NCBI GenBank assembly: GCA_945860265.1
Contig: CAMAQF010000011.1
Coordinates: forward strand, 1-64,000
Source: Emticicia agri
GTDB lineage: Bacteria; Bacteroidota; Bacteroidia; Cytophagales; Spirosomataceae
Length of the DNA stretch: 64,000 nt
Direction of reading: 5' to 3'
Made by a program: the position numbers and the translations under genes. The notes beneath the pieces are model-generated. The model saw nothing but the letters and a program-made list of their open reading frames with translations. It was not told the origin of the DNA and searched no databases. Position 1 is the stretch's first letter, and the number at the start of each line of letters is the position of its first letter. This document shows positions 1 through 8,802 of the stretch, in pieces.

Positions 1-49
1 TATTATGAGAAACCTAAATTTACATTATTTGAAAGCAACTCACAACGTA

Positions 50-92
50 TAGTGATTCAAAGAAAACGTTTCCCGCCCCAAACCTTTTCATC
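50..92 (-). pseudogene. decayed partial copy of the adjacent tRNA-Arg (T arm to anticodon arm)
   Basis: Two blocks on the plus strand, positions 50-61 and 76-92, match the tRNA-Arg sequence at 148-176 in the same order at about 28 of 30 bases, but are separated by a 15-base insertion absent from the intact tRNA. No acceptor or D arm can be recognised beside them, so this cannot fold into a tRNA. It could be a degenerate duplicate tRNA or an old attachment-site remnant of an element that used the tRNA 3' end. Confidence 0.4.
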
Positions 93-103
93 AATAAATT
101 TAA

Positions 104-139
104 TAAAAAAAAGGAGAACAGCATCTGCCGTTCTCCTTT
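104..139 (-). terminator. rho-independent terminator of tRNA-Arg
   Basis: A perfect 10-bp stem (110-119 with 130-139) closes a 10-nt loop. Read on the minus strand it is followed at once by a run of eight T residues. It starts two bases beyond the tRNA 3' end, so it ends the tRNA transcript. Confidence 0.85.
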
Positions 140-140
140 G

Positions 141-214
141 TGACCGTGTAGGGATTCAAACCCCAAACCTTCTCATCCGTAGTGAGACGCTCTATTCAGT
201 TGAGCTACACAGCC
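141..214 (-). tRNA. tRNA-Arg (anticodon ACG)
   Basis: The reverse complement of 141-214 folds as a 74-nt cloverleaf: a 7-bp acceptor stem with two G-U pairs, a D arm with GCTC/GAGC, an anticodon stem TCTCA/TGAGA with loop CTACGGA, and a T arm TGGGG/CCCTA with loop TTTGAAT. The anticodon is ACG, read as ICG for arginine CGN codons. The discriminator base is A, and CCA is not encoded. It lies 70 bp downstream of nuoK on the same strand and has its own terminator. Confidence 0.93.
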
Positions 215-284
215 ATTTATTTTATACTTTCCATATTTGAGATTGCAAAAGTACGACTTAAAAATGCCTTTGTCAAGTCTTTTA

Positions 285-590
285 TTATTTTTTTAATGAA
301 TTTATCTTATCTAAATCAAGGTTCTTGAAATAGTCATATATTTTCAAAATAATTGAAAGTGCTACAGTTACTTCGGCTGCTGCTATAACCATTATAAAAA
401 GTGCAAACATTTGTCCTTGCAAGCGATTTGGGTCATATTGACTGAAGGCTACCATATTGAGATTAACAGCATTGAGCATTAATTCGATGCCCATCAAAAT
501 CAAGATTGCATTACGTTTCGTAACAGCTACCGCCAAACCTATAGAAAATAATAAGGCACTTATAACGAGGTAATTTTGTATGGCTATCAT
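285..590 (-). CDS. nuoK: NADH-quinone oxidoreductase subunit K
   Basis: A small membrane subunit of respiratory complex I (101 aa) with three transmembrane segments, in the proton-pumping arm next to NuoJ. The family signature around RNAILILMGIELMLNAVNLN, with its conserved membrane glutamates, is clear. The ATG at 590 is preferred to a TTG one codon upstream at 593. The gene begins four bases after the nuoJ stop, so the two are translationally linked. It is the last nuo gene visible: the next feature downstream is a tRNA, not nuoL. Confidence 0.95.
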   Translation of the reverse strand: MIAIQNYLVISALLFSIGLAVAVTKRNAILILMGIELMLNAVNLNMVAFSQYDPNRLQGQMFALFIMVIAAAEVTVALSIILKIYDYFKNLDLDKINSLKK

Positions 591-593
591 CAA

Positions 594-1109
594 TTATACT
601 TTTTCTTTTTTTGCAATATACACCGCACCAATTAGAGCAGCCAATAGAAATATGCCAATTACCTCGAACGCAAGAATATAATCAGTCATTAAATTGATTC
701 CAATTTGCTGAATACTGCTACCTTTATGGATTTGTTTGCCAATAATGTAGAAGTTAGCATTAAAAATTATTTTCAGAAAACACAAAAATACTAGGACAGC
801 TACCAAAACAGCCCAATAACGATTGTGATGCTCAACTTCAATTTTATTTGGTTGTAGGTTGTTGCGTTGAAAATTTTTGTTGTTGGTGAGCATAATACCA
901 AAAATCAATAATATCAATATTCCGCCCACATAAATCATTATCTGGCTAACTGCCAAAAAATCTGCTCCTGCAAATACAAACAGCCCTGAAATCCCCAAAA
1001 GAGTCAGAAGTAAACTGAATGCCGCATAAAGGACATTTTTAGTGAAAAGAAGATAGAATGCTCCAGCAACCGTTATGGCTGCAAAGACAAAAAAAGCAAG
1101 TTGCATCAT
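594..1109 (-). CDS. nuoJ: NADH-quinone oxidoreductase subunit J
   Basis: A membrane subunit of complex I (171 aa) with five hydrophobic helices. The helix near residues 55-75 carries the typical AVSQIMIYVGGILILLIFGI signature, which in characterised complexes forms the pi-bulge helix TM3. A polar insert follows at about residues 78-95. The start has two consecutive ATG codons (1109 and 1106). It sits 39 bp after nuoI and is tightly followed by nuoK, so I-J-K form one transcription unit. Confidence 0.94.
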   Translation of the reverse strand: MMQLAFFVFAAITVAGAFYLLFTKNVLYAAFSLLLTLLGISGLFVFAGADFLAVSQIMIYVGGILILLIFGIMLTNNKNFQRNNLQPNKIEVEHHNRYWAVLVAVLVFLCFLKIIFNANFYIIGKQIHKGSSIQQIGINLMTDYILAFEVIGIFLLAALIGAVYIAKKEKV

Positions 1110-1148
1110 GAGCCAAGAATCAAGATTTTTAATAATTTGTCAAACATT

Positions 1149-2147
1149 TTAGTCTTTATATTTAGGCGTGATTTTCATTGATGGTTTAAAAACAGGTTTT
1201 GGTTTTTCTACCGCCACTTCTTCTTTTTTTACATCCTGCGATTCTATTATTACTTCTGGTTCAGTGGCAGGCTTAAAACTGGGTTTAAAAACAGTTTTAG
1301 GTTTTGGCATTTCTGCAGCTATTTCTTCAGATTTTGTTTCTTTAATGTTAGTTTTTTCAACTGGTTTCGGTACAGATTTCAAACTTGGCTTGAAAACAAG
1401 CTTTGACATCGTAACTTCCAAAACAGGTGTTTCTGGTTCAATAGTTATTTTGTTATTTTCAAAATTTTGTCCTTCTGATTCTTTTACAACTGACTTGGCA
1501 GCAGGTTTGAATGCAGGTTTAAATGATGTTTTTGGTTTTGGAACTTCATTAATATTTTCACTTGGAGCAGCAGCCGCAGTGACTTTCTTCAAAGCCTCTT
1601 TCTCTTCAAGAAATTGCTCGTATAATTTACGTTTTTCATCCGCTTGTTCAACAGAAAGATTTGAGAATTCAAAGTTTAATTGCGTAATATCAACTACACT
1701 AAAGTCATATTTATTGGTCATAGTCAAACATTCCGTTGGACAAACTGTTGTGCAAAGTCCGCAGAAACAGCATTTTGCCATATTAATATCAAACTTTGCT
1801 GCATAAAGTCGCACAGGTGAACCATCAGATGCATAACTAATGACTTCCGAAGATTTGATAGGCTCAATATCAATACAATCTACAGGGCATACTTTCGCAC
1901 ATTTATCACATACAATGCAGTCATCAATCTCGCAGTCAAGTTGATAACGTCCATTGTCAGGTACAGGCAAGGTTTGGTGAGGATATTGAAGCGTAACGAT
2001 ACCCGTTTGCAAATCGAAATAACTCGAATTTTCCATTGCAAAAGGCTGTCGGCTTCTGCGAGCCTGCCAAAAGTGTCTAAGCGTTAGGCTCATACCTTTG
2101 ACTGTTGTTTTTAATCCTCGACTGATATTTTTGTAATAAGTGGACAT
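1149..2147 (-). CDS. nuoI: NADH-quinone oxidoreductase subunit I with a long FKP-repeat C-terminal extension
   Basis: A peripheral-arm subunit of complex I carrying two [4Fe-4S] clusters (N6a/N6b). Both ferredoxin motifs are intact: CIVCDKCAKVCP near residue 78 and CCFCGLCTTVCP near residue 127. The usual subunit is about 160-180 aa; this one is 332 aa. From about residue 200 to the end it carries a Lys/Pro-rich tail with four copies of a K-x-x-FKP-x-x-K unit (SFKPAFKP, VFKPSLKS, VFKPSFKP, VFKPSMKI). I start it at ATG 2147; a TTG two codons upstream (2153) is possible. nuoH is not upstream: a divergent gene begins at 2353. Confidence 0.93.
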   Translation of the reverse strand: MSTYYKNISRGLKTTVKGMSLTLRHFWQARRSRQPFAMENSSYFDLQTGIVTLQYPHQTLPVPDNGRYQLDCEIDDCIVCDKCAKVCPVDCIDIEPIKSSEVISYASDGSPVRLYAAKFDINMAKCCFCGLCTTVCPTECLTMTNKYDFSVVDITQLNFEFSNLSVEQADEKRKLYEQFLEEKEALKKVTAAAAPSENINEVPKPKTSFKPAFKPAAKSVVKESEGQNFENNKITIEPETPVLEVTMSKLVFKPSLKSVPKPVEKTNIKETKSEEIAAEMPKPKTVFKPSFKPATEPEVIIESQDVKKEEVAVEKPKPVFKPSMKITPKYKD

Positions 2148-2286
2148 TCGCAATGTTTTTCGGGTCTCAATTATTTTATTCCAACAAAGATAGGCTCAAA
2201 ATTGAAATTATAATCTATCTTTTTAGTATGATAAACAATAAATTTCACTTCAAAGTTTATGCTTAAATCTAATTTGGGTAAACTAG

Positions 2287-2319
2287 TTGAAGGACATTAG
2301 GGTTAAATGCTTAACTTTG
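2287..2319 (+). promoter_or_regulatory. Bacteroidota-type promoter of the FAD dehydrogenase gene
   Basis: A TTG at 2287-2289 and a TAACTTTG box at 2312-2319 fit the TTG...TAnnTTTG pattern, with 22 bases between them, slightly longer than usual. Transcription would start near 2325, about 28 bases before the ATG. Confidence 0.5.
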
Positions 2320-2352
2320 TACCAAATTTAGAGGATAAAAACCTTTCAAACA

Positions 2353-3936
2353 ATGCACCAAACCTTGAGTCTTACCTTAGAGCCTGAGATCGCTCTTGAT
2401 GATGCTGTTCTGCGTCAACATATTCAAAAAAACCATTTAAATACAAATGATGATGAATTTTTAATTCGGAAAGTTCGTCAATCGATTGATGCTAGAAAAG
2501 GACAAGTAAAAATAAATCTTGGTGTAGAAATTTATTCGGGAGAAATTCCTCCGCCCGAAATGGAGTTTCGTAAAGAATATCAAGATGTGAGTCATCGACC
2601 ACCGGCAATAATTGTGGGAGCAGGGCCAGCAGGAATGTTTGCAGCTTTGCGTTTAATCGAATTAGGTATGAAGCCGATTTTGCTCGAAAGAGGAAAAGAT
2701 GTACGTGCCAGACGACGAGATTTGGCGGCGATTAATAAAGACCACGTTGTAAACCCAGAATCGAATTATTGTTTTGGCGAAGGTGGTGCAGGAACCTATT
2801 CTGATGGAAAACTTTATACTCGTTCAAAAAAGCGTGGTGATGTTCGTAGAATTTTGGAAATTCTGGTGACTCACGGTTCAACGAGCGAAATTTTATTTGA
2901 TGCCCATCCACACATCGGTACAAATAAATTGCCAAGTGTAGTTGCCAATTTGCGTGAAAGTATCATAAAAGCAGGCGGAGAAGTGCTTTTCGATACAAAA
3001 GTTGTTGATTTTATATTGGTGGATGGCGAAATTAAAGGTATTATCACGGCTGATGGAAAAGAAATTATTGGACTCGGAGTTATTTTGGCAACAGGGCATT
3101 CAGCTCGTGATATTTTTGAATTACTGCACCAAATAGATATTCTGATTGAAGCCAAGCCTTTTGCTATGGGTGTAAGAATTGAGCATCAACAAAGTTTGAT
3201 TGATTCGCATCAATATCACCGCCAAGAGCGTGGATTACTTCCTGCCGCTTCGTATAGTTTAGTTGCTCAGACGTATTATAAAAATATTCAGCGAGGCGTT
3301 TTTAGTTTTTGTATGTGTCCAGGTGGTTTTATTGTTCCTGCCGCTACCGCTGAAGGTGAATTGGTAGTCAATGGAATGTCGCCTTCTCGTCGAGATTCAA
3401 AATATGCAAATTCGGGTGTTGTGGTTGCCATTAATGAAGTTGATTGGCAAAGACATAAGCATTTGGGGCCATTAGCTGGTTTGCAATTACAGAAAGAGGT
3501 AGAGCAAAAAGCATGGAAATTGGCAGCTAATGCCAAGAAACTGACCAAATCTCAGTTTGTTCCTGCTCAATTATTGACTGATTTCTTGAATGGTAAAATT
3601 TCACAAGACCTTTTACCAACTTCTTATCAACCAGGTTTGATTTCAATGGATATGGCCGAAGTTTTACCCGATATTATTGCTCGACCGTTGCAAGAAGGAA
3701 TAAAAGAATTTGGAAAAAAAATGAAAGGATATGTTACAAACGAAGCTCAGTTGATAGGTATCGAAAGTCGAACGTCTTCGCCAGTGCGTATTCCACGAGA
3801 TAAAGAGTCATTTGAACATTTACAGATAAAACGATTATTTCCATGTGGAGAAGGGGCTGGATTTGCGGGCGGAATTGTATCGGCAGCGATGGACGGCGAA
3901 CGTTGTGCCGAACAACTTGTTAGAATATATGGGTGA
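2353..3936 (+). CDS. NAD(P)/FAD-dependent dehydrogenase, COG2509-like
   Basis: A 527-aa cytosolic flavoprotein. After a roughly 75-residue N-terminal domain, a Rossmann dinucleotide site (IIVGAGPAGMFAALRLIELG) appears, followed by GGAGTYSDGKLYTR and a C-terminal FAD-contacting GEGAGFAGGIVSAAMDGE. This layout matches the widespread uncharacterised FAD-dependent dehydrogenases of the COG2509 type (same fold as HI0933/BaiN proteins). Substrate is unknown. A cysteine-bearing segment FCMCPGGFIV near residue 320 is also seen in relatives. It is divergent from nuoI and stands alone. Confidence 0.88.
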   Translation: MHQTLSLTLEPEIALDDAVLRQHIQKNHLNTNDDEFLIRKVRQSIDARKGQVKINLGVEIYSGEIPPPEMEFRKEYQDVSHRPPAIIVGAGPAGMFAALRLIELGMKPILLERGKDVRARRRDLAAINKDHVVNPESNYCFGEGGAGTYSDGKLYTRSKKRGDVRRILEILVTHGSTSEILFDAHPHIGTNKLPSVVANLRESIIKAGGEVLFDTKVVDFILVDGEIKGIITADGKEIIGLGVILATGHSARDIFELLHQIDILIEAKPFAMGVRIEHQQSLIDSHQYHRQERGLLPAASYSLVAQTYYKNIQRGVFSFCMCPGGFIVPAATAEGELVVNGMSPSRRDSKYANSGVVVAINEVDWQRHKHLGPLAGLQLQKEVEQKAWKLAANAKKLTKSQFVPAQLLTDFLNGKISQDLLPTSYQPGLISMDMAEVLPDIIARPLQEGIKEFGKKMKGYVTNEAQLIGIESRTSSPVRIPRDKESFEHLQIKRLFPCGEGAGFAGGIVSAAMDGERCAEQLVRIYG

Positions 3937-4078
3937 AAAATGGCTCATAGATTCAGTGGGATATTGGCATAGAGGATGTCTTTTTGTATTATTCTTAAAC
4001 AACTTTGTCTGTGCCTTAGATTTTTATTATATTGCAATTGAAATTTAATTTCTTAGCATTTGACTAACACTTCACACC

Positions 4079-4711
4079 GTGAATTTTGCCGATTTTGTCT
4101 ATACCCTCAATAAACGATTTTCTGAGCAACCTTTGCCAGGGCATGAAACTATCATGCAAAAATTGTCACCGTATCGAACTAAAGTAAAAATTGAGCCTAA
4201 TGCAAGTACTCGAAGAAGTGCGGTTTTAATGATGTTCTATCCAAAAGGTGATGATATTTTTCTGCCATTAATTTTACGACCGCAATATGATGGTGTGCAT
4301 GGTGGGCAAATGGCATTTCCTGGTGGAAGAGTAGAAATGAAAGATAAAGACATTCAAGCAACTGCCTTACGTGAAGCCCAAGAAGAAATTGGTATAAAAG
4401 CTACTGATGTAAAGCTTATTAAAAACATGACTGAATTGTTTATTCCGCCATCAAATATGTTTTGTCAACCTGTGGTTGGATATATGCTTACACGTCCTGA
4501 TTTTTATCCGGACGAACGTGAGGTCGCTGGAATTTTTGAAGTATCTATCTCCGAAATCCTTGACCCATCAATTTTGCAGGTAAGAACTGTTGAAACCCGA
4601 GGTGTAAAACTAGAAACACCCTGTTTTGTGATTCAAGAACAAATTGTTTGGGGAGCAACTGCTTTGATGATTGCCGAATTGGTCGAGATTTTAAGTGAGA
4701 TTGAGGCATAG
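4079..4711 (+). CDS. Nudix hydrolase, CoA pyrophosphatase-like
   Basis: A 210-aa cytosolic Nudix protein. The Nudix box runs from G83 through R98-E99 to E102-E103-x-G105. It is preceded by H-x-GQ-x-AFPGG (residues 74-83), the extra signature that marks the CoA diphosphatase branch (NudL type), which cleaves CoA or its oxidised forms to phosphopantetheine and adenosine 3',5'-bisphosphate. The start is GTG at 4079; no nearby in-frame ATG gives the full N-terminus. A second ATG lies at residue 26, just before the conserved region. Substrate is inferred from the family. Confidence 0.85.
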   Translation: MNFADFVYTLNKRFSEQPLPGHETIMQKLSPYRTKVKIEPNASTRRSAVLMMFYPKGDDIFLPLILRPQYDGVHGGQMAFPGGRVEMKDKDIQATALREAQEEIGIKATDVKLIKNMTELFIPPSNMFCQPVVGYMLTRPDFYPDEREVAGIFEVSISEILDPSILQVRTVETRGVKLETPCFVIQEQIVWGATALMIAELVEILSEIEA

Positions 4712-4771
4712 TATTCTCGCCAAATAATCATATTACATCTCCATAGAATACTTTTTAATGTCTATACGACA

Positions 4772-4800
4772 TTTGAAAACTTCTTTTTTATATATCTTTG
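4772..4800 (+). promoter_or_regulatory. Bacteroidota-type promoter of the ThuA/dehydrogenase fusion gene
   Basis: TTTG at 4772-4775 and TATCTTTG at 4793-4800 are separated by 17 bases. This matches the sigma-ABfr consensus, giving a leader of about 80 bases before the ATG at 4886. Confidence 0.65.
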
Positions 4801-4885
4801 TTTTTGAGAAAAGAAATTCTCTAAAATCTTTCTCCAAACTACGATTAATAGTTTTTGAATTTTAACCCCAACCTATATTTTTCAA

Positions 4886-7800
4886 ATGAAAAAAATTATT
4901 TTATTTTATGCACTATTGCTGAGTGTTTTGGGAGCACATGCCCAAAAAAGAGTTTTGGTGTTTTCTCTTACCAGAGGTTTTCACCATAATTCAATCAAAG
5001 AAGGAAATCAGTATTTCCTTGAACTTGGTAAAAAGCAAGGCATTGCGATTGATACTACTACTAATGCCGCCAAATTTACCGAAGAAAACCTTAAAAAATA
5101 CAATGCTGTTGTGTGGTTAAGCACCACAGGCGATGTTTTAAATCCCGCTCAACAAGCTGATTTCGAGCGATATATACAAGCGGGTGGCGGTTATGTGGGC
5201 ATTCATGCAGCTTCTGATACTGAATATAACTGGCCTTGGTACAACGATTTGATGGGTGGATATTTTGCAAGCCATCCAGGCGGGAAAGTATCAAATGTCC
5301 AAAAAGGTAAAATGATTACTTTGGATAAAACTTTTCCAGCATCAGCACATTTTCCCGAGACATTTGAAAAAATTGACGAATTTTATGATTTCAAATCTTT
5401 GAAAAAAGATATCTTGAAATTTATCGTAAAAGTCGATGAATCAAGCTACCAAATGGGGAAAATGGGCGATTTTCATCCAATGGCTTGGTACCATGAGTTT
5501 GACGGTGGAAAATCTTTTTACTCAAATTATGGTCATACGCCCGAAACTTTCACAGAACCATTAATGACCGAACACTTTTGGCAAGGTTTGAAATGGGCAA
5601 TGGCCGAAAAACTAGATTATTCAAAAGTAAAAACGCAAAGGGCTCCAGAAGAAAATCGTTTTGAACGTACTACTTTGGCTACAAATCTTAATGAACCAAC
5701 CGAATTGGCTGTTTTGCCAAACGGTAAAGTGATTTTCACAGAAAGAAAAGGTTTAGTAAAAGTTTGGAATCCTGCGACGAATAAAGTCAAAATTGCGGCT
5801 CAAATGCCAGCTTACACCAAATTTGAATACGGTTTGATGGGCGTCGGCGTTGATCCAAATTATGCAAAAAACAACTGGATTTATTTATACTATACACCAA
5901 ATGATACGCGTGAAGTAACGAAAGATAATTTCTTGTCAAGATTCGTGTATGACGACCAAAAAGATACTGTTGTATTTGCTTCTGAAAAAGTGGTTTTGCG
6001 TGTCGGTGTGAAGCGTGACGAATGTTGCCACACAGGTGGTTCAATCGACTGGGATGGTAAAGGAAATCTATTCCTTTCAACTGGCGATGATACTAATCCA
6101 TTTGCTTCAAGTGGTTATGCTCCAATTGATTTTCAAGAAGGTCGCTCAGGTTGGGATGCTCTTCGTTCTTCAGGAAATACCAATGATTTACGAGGAAAAG
6201 TCCTGAGAATTACACCTCAAATGGATGGTTCATATAAAATTCCAGAAGGAAATTTATTTCCAGTAGGTACTGAGAAAAGCCGACCAGAAATCTATGCAAT
6301 GGGAATGCGTAATCCTTATAGAATTGCGGTTGATAAGCGTACAAGTTATCTTTACTGGGGCGATGTTGGTCCAGATGCAGGCAAAACTGACCCAAATCGT
6401 GGCCCCGAGGGTATCGTAGAATTTAATCAAGCACGTAATCCAGGCTTCTTTGGTTGGCCGATTTTTACAGGACCAAACTTTGCTTATAATCATTATGATT
6501 TTGCTAAAAAAGAATCTGGAAATAAATATGATGCTTTGAAACCAATCAACGATTCTCCAAATAATACAGGTTTAAGAGAGCTTCCAGCTGCACAAAAAGC
6601 ATGGATTTATTACGGTTATGGAGATTCGAAACTTTATCCAGAGTTTGGAAAAGGTGGTTGTAATCCGATGGCTGGACCTGTGTATTATTCTGAGGATTAT
6701 GAAAAAAATCAGAAGAAATTGCCAAGCTATTTTGATGGAAAATTCTTTGCTTACGAGTGGATGCGTGACTGGATTTATTTGGTAAGCATGGATAAAGAGG
6801 GTAATTATACAGGAATGGAGCGTTTTATGCCAAGTACAAAATTTGCTCACCCGATGGATATGGCTTTCTCGAAAGATGGACGTTTGTTTGTTTTGGATTA
6901 TGGCATGAATTGGTTTACGCAAAACGAAGACGCAACTCTTTCAGTAATCGAATACAATTCAGGAAATCGTAAGCCAGTTGTGTTTGCAAAAGCTGATAAA
7001 AAAGCAGGTGCAGCTCCTTTGGTAGTTGCTTTTTCATCAGAAGGAACGATGGATTATGATAAGGATGCCTTGAAATATGCTTGGAATTTTGGAAAAGGAA
7101 TGCAAACAAGTACTCAACCAAATCCGAAAATTACTTTCGCGAAAGCAGGTGAATATGATGTTGTTTTGACGGTAACTGACGCAGCAGGAAACAAAGTAAA
7201 TCAAATAGTTAAAGTGAAAGTCGGTAATGCCGAACCAAAAGTAAATATTGTTGTTAAAAGCAATAAAACTTTTTTCTTCGATGACCAAAAAATTGATTAT
7301 GAGATAAGTGTAGCAGATAAAGAAGACGGTACAACTGCCAAAGGTATTGATGCCGCTGATGTAGTTGTAAATATCAATTATCTGGAAGGTTATGATAAAA
7401 CAATGATTGAGCAAGGACATAAAGAGAACATAAACTTTGCAGCAGGAAAACGTCTGATTGATTTGAGCGATTGTAAGGCTTGCCACGCGATTGACAAAAA
7501 ATCTATCGGGCCTGCATATATTGATGTAGCTAAAAAATACCGTCGAGGACAAACATCAATCAATCAGCTGGCTGAGAAGGTAATCAAAGGTGGTGGAGGT
7601 GTTTGGGGCGAACAAGCAATGGCTGCTCACCCGCAAGTTTCGCTTTCAGACGCTCGAGACATGGTTGATTATATTCTTTCGTTAAACGATACAAAAAAGG
7701 CTTCTCAACCAATTAAAGCAGCTTACGAGACTGCTGTACATAAAGGCAAAAAAGATGGAGCTTATATCATTCAGGCAACTTATACAGATAAAGGTGGTAA

Positions 7801-8233
7801 ACTAATTGGGCCTTTGTCAAATTCAGAATCATTTGCATTACGTAGCTCGAAAGTGAAAGCGGTTTCGTTTGATGATAGCAAATCTACCTCAAAATTCAAT
7901 GTTGAAGCATTGGGTGGAGAAATTGTGATTGCTACCGAAGATGGTGCTTACTTTGGATTTAAAAACATTGATTTAACTGGAATTAAAGGACTTTCAATTG
8001 GAGCATTTTCGCAGAAAGGTCAGAGTGTAGGTGGTAAATTTGAAGTGCGGACGGGCTCACCAACTGGAGCTTTATTGGCAGAAACTGAGGTTTCTGATTC
8101 TAATATGATGCCCTTGAAAGTGAGTGTAAATGCTACTGGTGGTCAGCAGAATCTTTATTTTGTATTCAAAAACTCAAAAGCTGAAGGAAAACCATTGTTT
8201 GGTGTAAGTTCAATTGATTTCTTGAATAAGTAA
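4886..8233 (+). CDS. secreted ThuA - sugar dehydrogenase - PKD - cytochrome c - CBM-like fusion protein
   Basis: A 1115-aa exported protein (signal peptide 1-19, cleaved after AHA). Domains in order: ThuA-like glutamine-amidotransferase-fold domain (about 21-240, LVFSLTRGFHHNSI, GGGYVGIHAASDTEYNWPWY); PQQ-type glucose/sorbosone dehydrogenase beta-propeller (about 258-690, NEPTELAVLPNGKVIFTERK, GMRNPYRIAVD, YGYGDSKLYPEFGKGGCNP); PKD domain (about 700-785); class I cytochrome c with CKACH near residue 868; and a C-terminal carbohydrate-binding-like module. Such fusions are typical of Bacteroidota and Planctomycetes and are read as periplasmic sugar oxidation passing electrons to the attached haem. 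The substrate is unknown. A strong terminator follows. Confidence 0.9.
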   Translation: MKKIILFYALLLSVLGAHAQKRVLVFSLTRGFHHNSIKEGNQYFLELGKKQGIAIDTTTNAAKFTEENLKKYNAVVWLSTTGDVLNPAQQADFERYIQAGGGYVGIHAASDTEYNWPWYNDLMGGYFASHPGGKVSNVQKGKMITLDKTFPASAHFPETFEKIDEFYDFKSLKKDILKFIVKVDESSYQMGKMGDFHPMAWYHEFDGGKSFYSNYGHTPETFTEPLMTEHFWQGLKWAMAEKLDYSKVKTQRAPEENRFERTTLATNLNEPTELAVLPNGKVIFTERKGLVKVWNPATNKVKIAAQMPAYTKFEYGLMGVGVDPNYAKNNWIYLYYTPNDTREVTKDNFLSRFVYDDQKDTVVFASEKVVLRVGVKRDECCHTGGSIDWDGKGNLFLSTGDDTNPFASSGYAPIDFQEGRSGWDALRSSGNTNDLRGKVLRITPQMDGSYKIPEGNLFPVGTEKSRPEIYAMGMRNPYRIAVDKRTSYLYWGDVGPDAGKTDPNRGPEGIVEFNQARNPGFFGWPIFTGPNFAYNHYDFAKKESGNKYDALKPINDSPNNTGLRELPAAQKAWIYYGYGDSKLYPEFGKGGCNPMAGPVYYSEDYEKNQKKLPSYFDGKFFAYEWMRDWIYLVSMDKEGNYTGMERFMPSTKFAHPMDMAFSKDGRLFVLDYGMNWFTQNEDATLSVIEYNSGNRKPVVFAKADKKAGAAPLVVAFSSEGTMDYDKDALKYAWNFGKGMQTSTQPNPKITFAKAGEYDVVLTVTDAAGNKVNQIVKVKVGNAEPKVNIVVKSNKTFFFDDQKIDYEISVADKEDGTTAKGIDAADVVVNINYLEGYDKTMIEQGHKENINFAAGKRLIDLSDCKACHAIDKKSIGPAYIDVAKKYRRGQTSINQLAEKVIKGGGGVWGEQAMAAHPQVSLSDARDMVDYILSLNDTKKASQPIKAAYETAVHKGKKDGAYIIQATYTDKGGKLIGPLSNSESFALRSSKVKAVSFDDSKSTSKFNVEALGGEIVIATEDGAYFGFKNIDLTGIKGLSIGAFSQKGQSVGGKFEVRTGSPTGALLAETEVSDSNMMPLKVSVNATGGQQNLYFVFKNSKAEGKPLFGVSSIDFLNK

Positions 8234-8250
8234 TTTAGATTTTAGCTCAT

Positions 8251-8289
8251 AAAAAATCCTTGCTGATAATAAATCTGCAAGGATTTTTT
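8251..8289. terminator. bidirectional rho-independent terminator
   Basis: A 13-bp perfect stem (8251-8263 with 8277-8289) flanked by A and T runs. It lies between convergent genes ending at 8233 (plus) and 8299 (minus) and can serve both. Confidence 0.88.
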
Positions 8290-8298
8290 ATGTTTTTT

Positions 8299-8802
8299 TT
8301 ACTTTATAATTTTCTTCCAACCTAAATAAATTAAAGCAAATAGGATAGCGAAAATACCGAATAAATATTGAAAAGGTAAATAAGAGAAAACTACTATACG
8401 AATTTTTTCAAGCAACCACATCAAAAACATCGTGGCAAAAAGCATGAACCAAAGATCAGAAATTTTGTCAAAACCAGGTATAAGCGATAAATTAACATTT
8501 TTACGAATTACGTAAATCGTTAAGAACATAATGATAATGGGTAAAACTTGTAAATAAACGTCGGTTTGCATGACGTCGCCTCTTTGAAACAAAAAGAAGT
8601 ATACATTGAGTGCAACCGCAAAAATACCAGGAATACTTACCAAATATATCAAGCTTGCGTATAGATATTTCCATGGCGAAAGATGCCCTTCTCCTTTACC
8701 TAAAATGCCTGCAATAATTGCCGCAATCGGGATAATTAGAAAGTAGAAAAGCAAGAAATTAGGATTTTCTCCGATACGCTGAAAAAGTTGTTGTAATGTC
8801 AT
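8299..8802 (-). CDS. integral membrane protein of unknown function
   Basis: A 167-aa protein with about five hydrophobic helices (roughly residues 17-36, 46-72, 84-100, 113-132, 141-162) and no recognised domain. The ATG at 8802 is chosen because a longer frame to 8931 would overlap the preceding gene by about 60 bp and adds a basic, non-membrane stretch. It follows the DUF6454 gene by about 70 bp on the same strand, so the two may be co-transcribed. No function can be assigned. Confidence 0.75.
   Translation of the reverse strand: MTLQQLFQRIGENPNFLLFYFLIIPIAAIIAGILGKGEGHLSPWKYLYASLIYLVSIPGIFAVALNVYFFLFQRGDVMQTDVYLQVLPIIIMFLTIYVIRKNVNLSLIPGFDKISDLWFMLFATMFLMWLLEKIRIVVFSYLPFQYLFGIFAILFALIYLGWKKIIK

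Noticed and set aside
52-240. Open frame across the tRNA-Arg
   Set aside because: It covers a tRNA and its terminator and has no protein-like features.
1168-1806. A 212-codon open frame on the plus strand inside nuoI
   Set aside because: It is antisense to the FKP-repeat tail of NuoI; the repetitive codons keep stop codons out. The NuoI frame has clear family motifs and this one has none.
7037-7552. 171-codon antisense frame in the ThuA/dehydrogenase gene
   Set aside because: Shadow of the sense gene, with biased composition (many F, I, S) and no motif.
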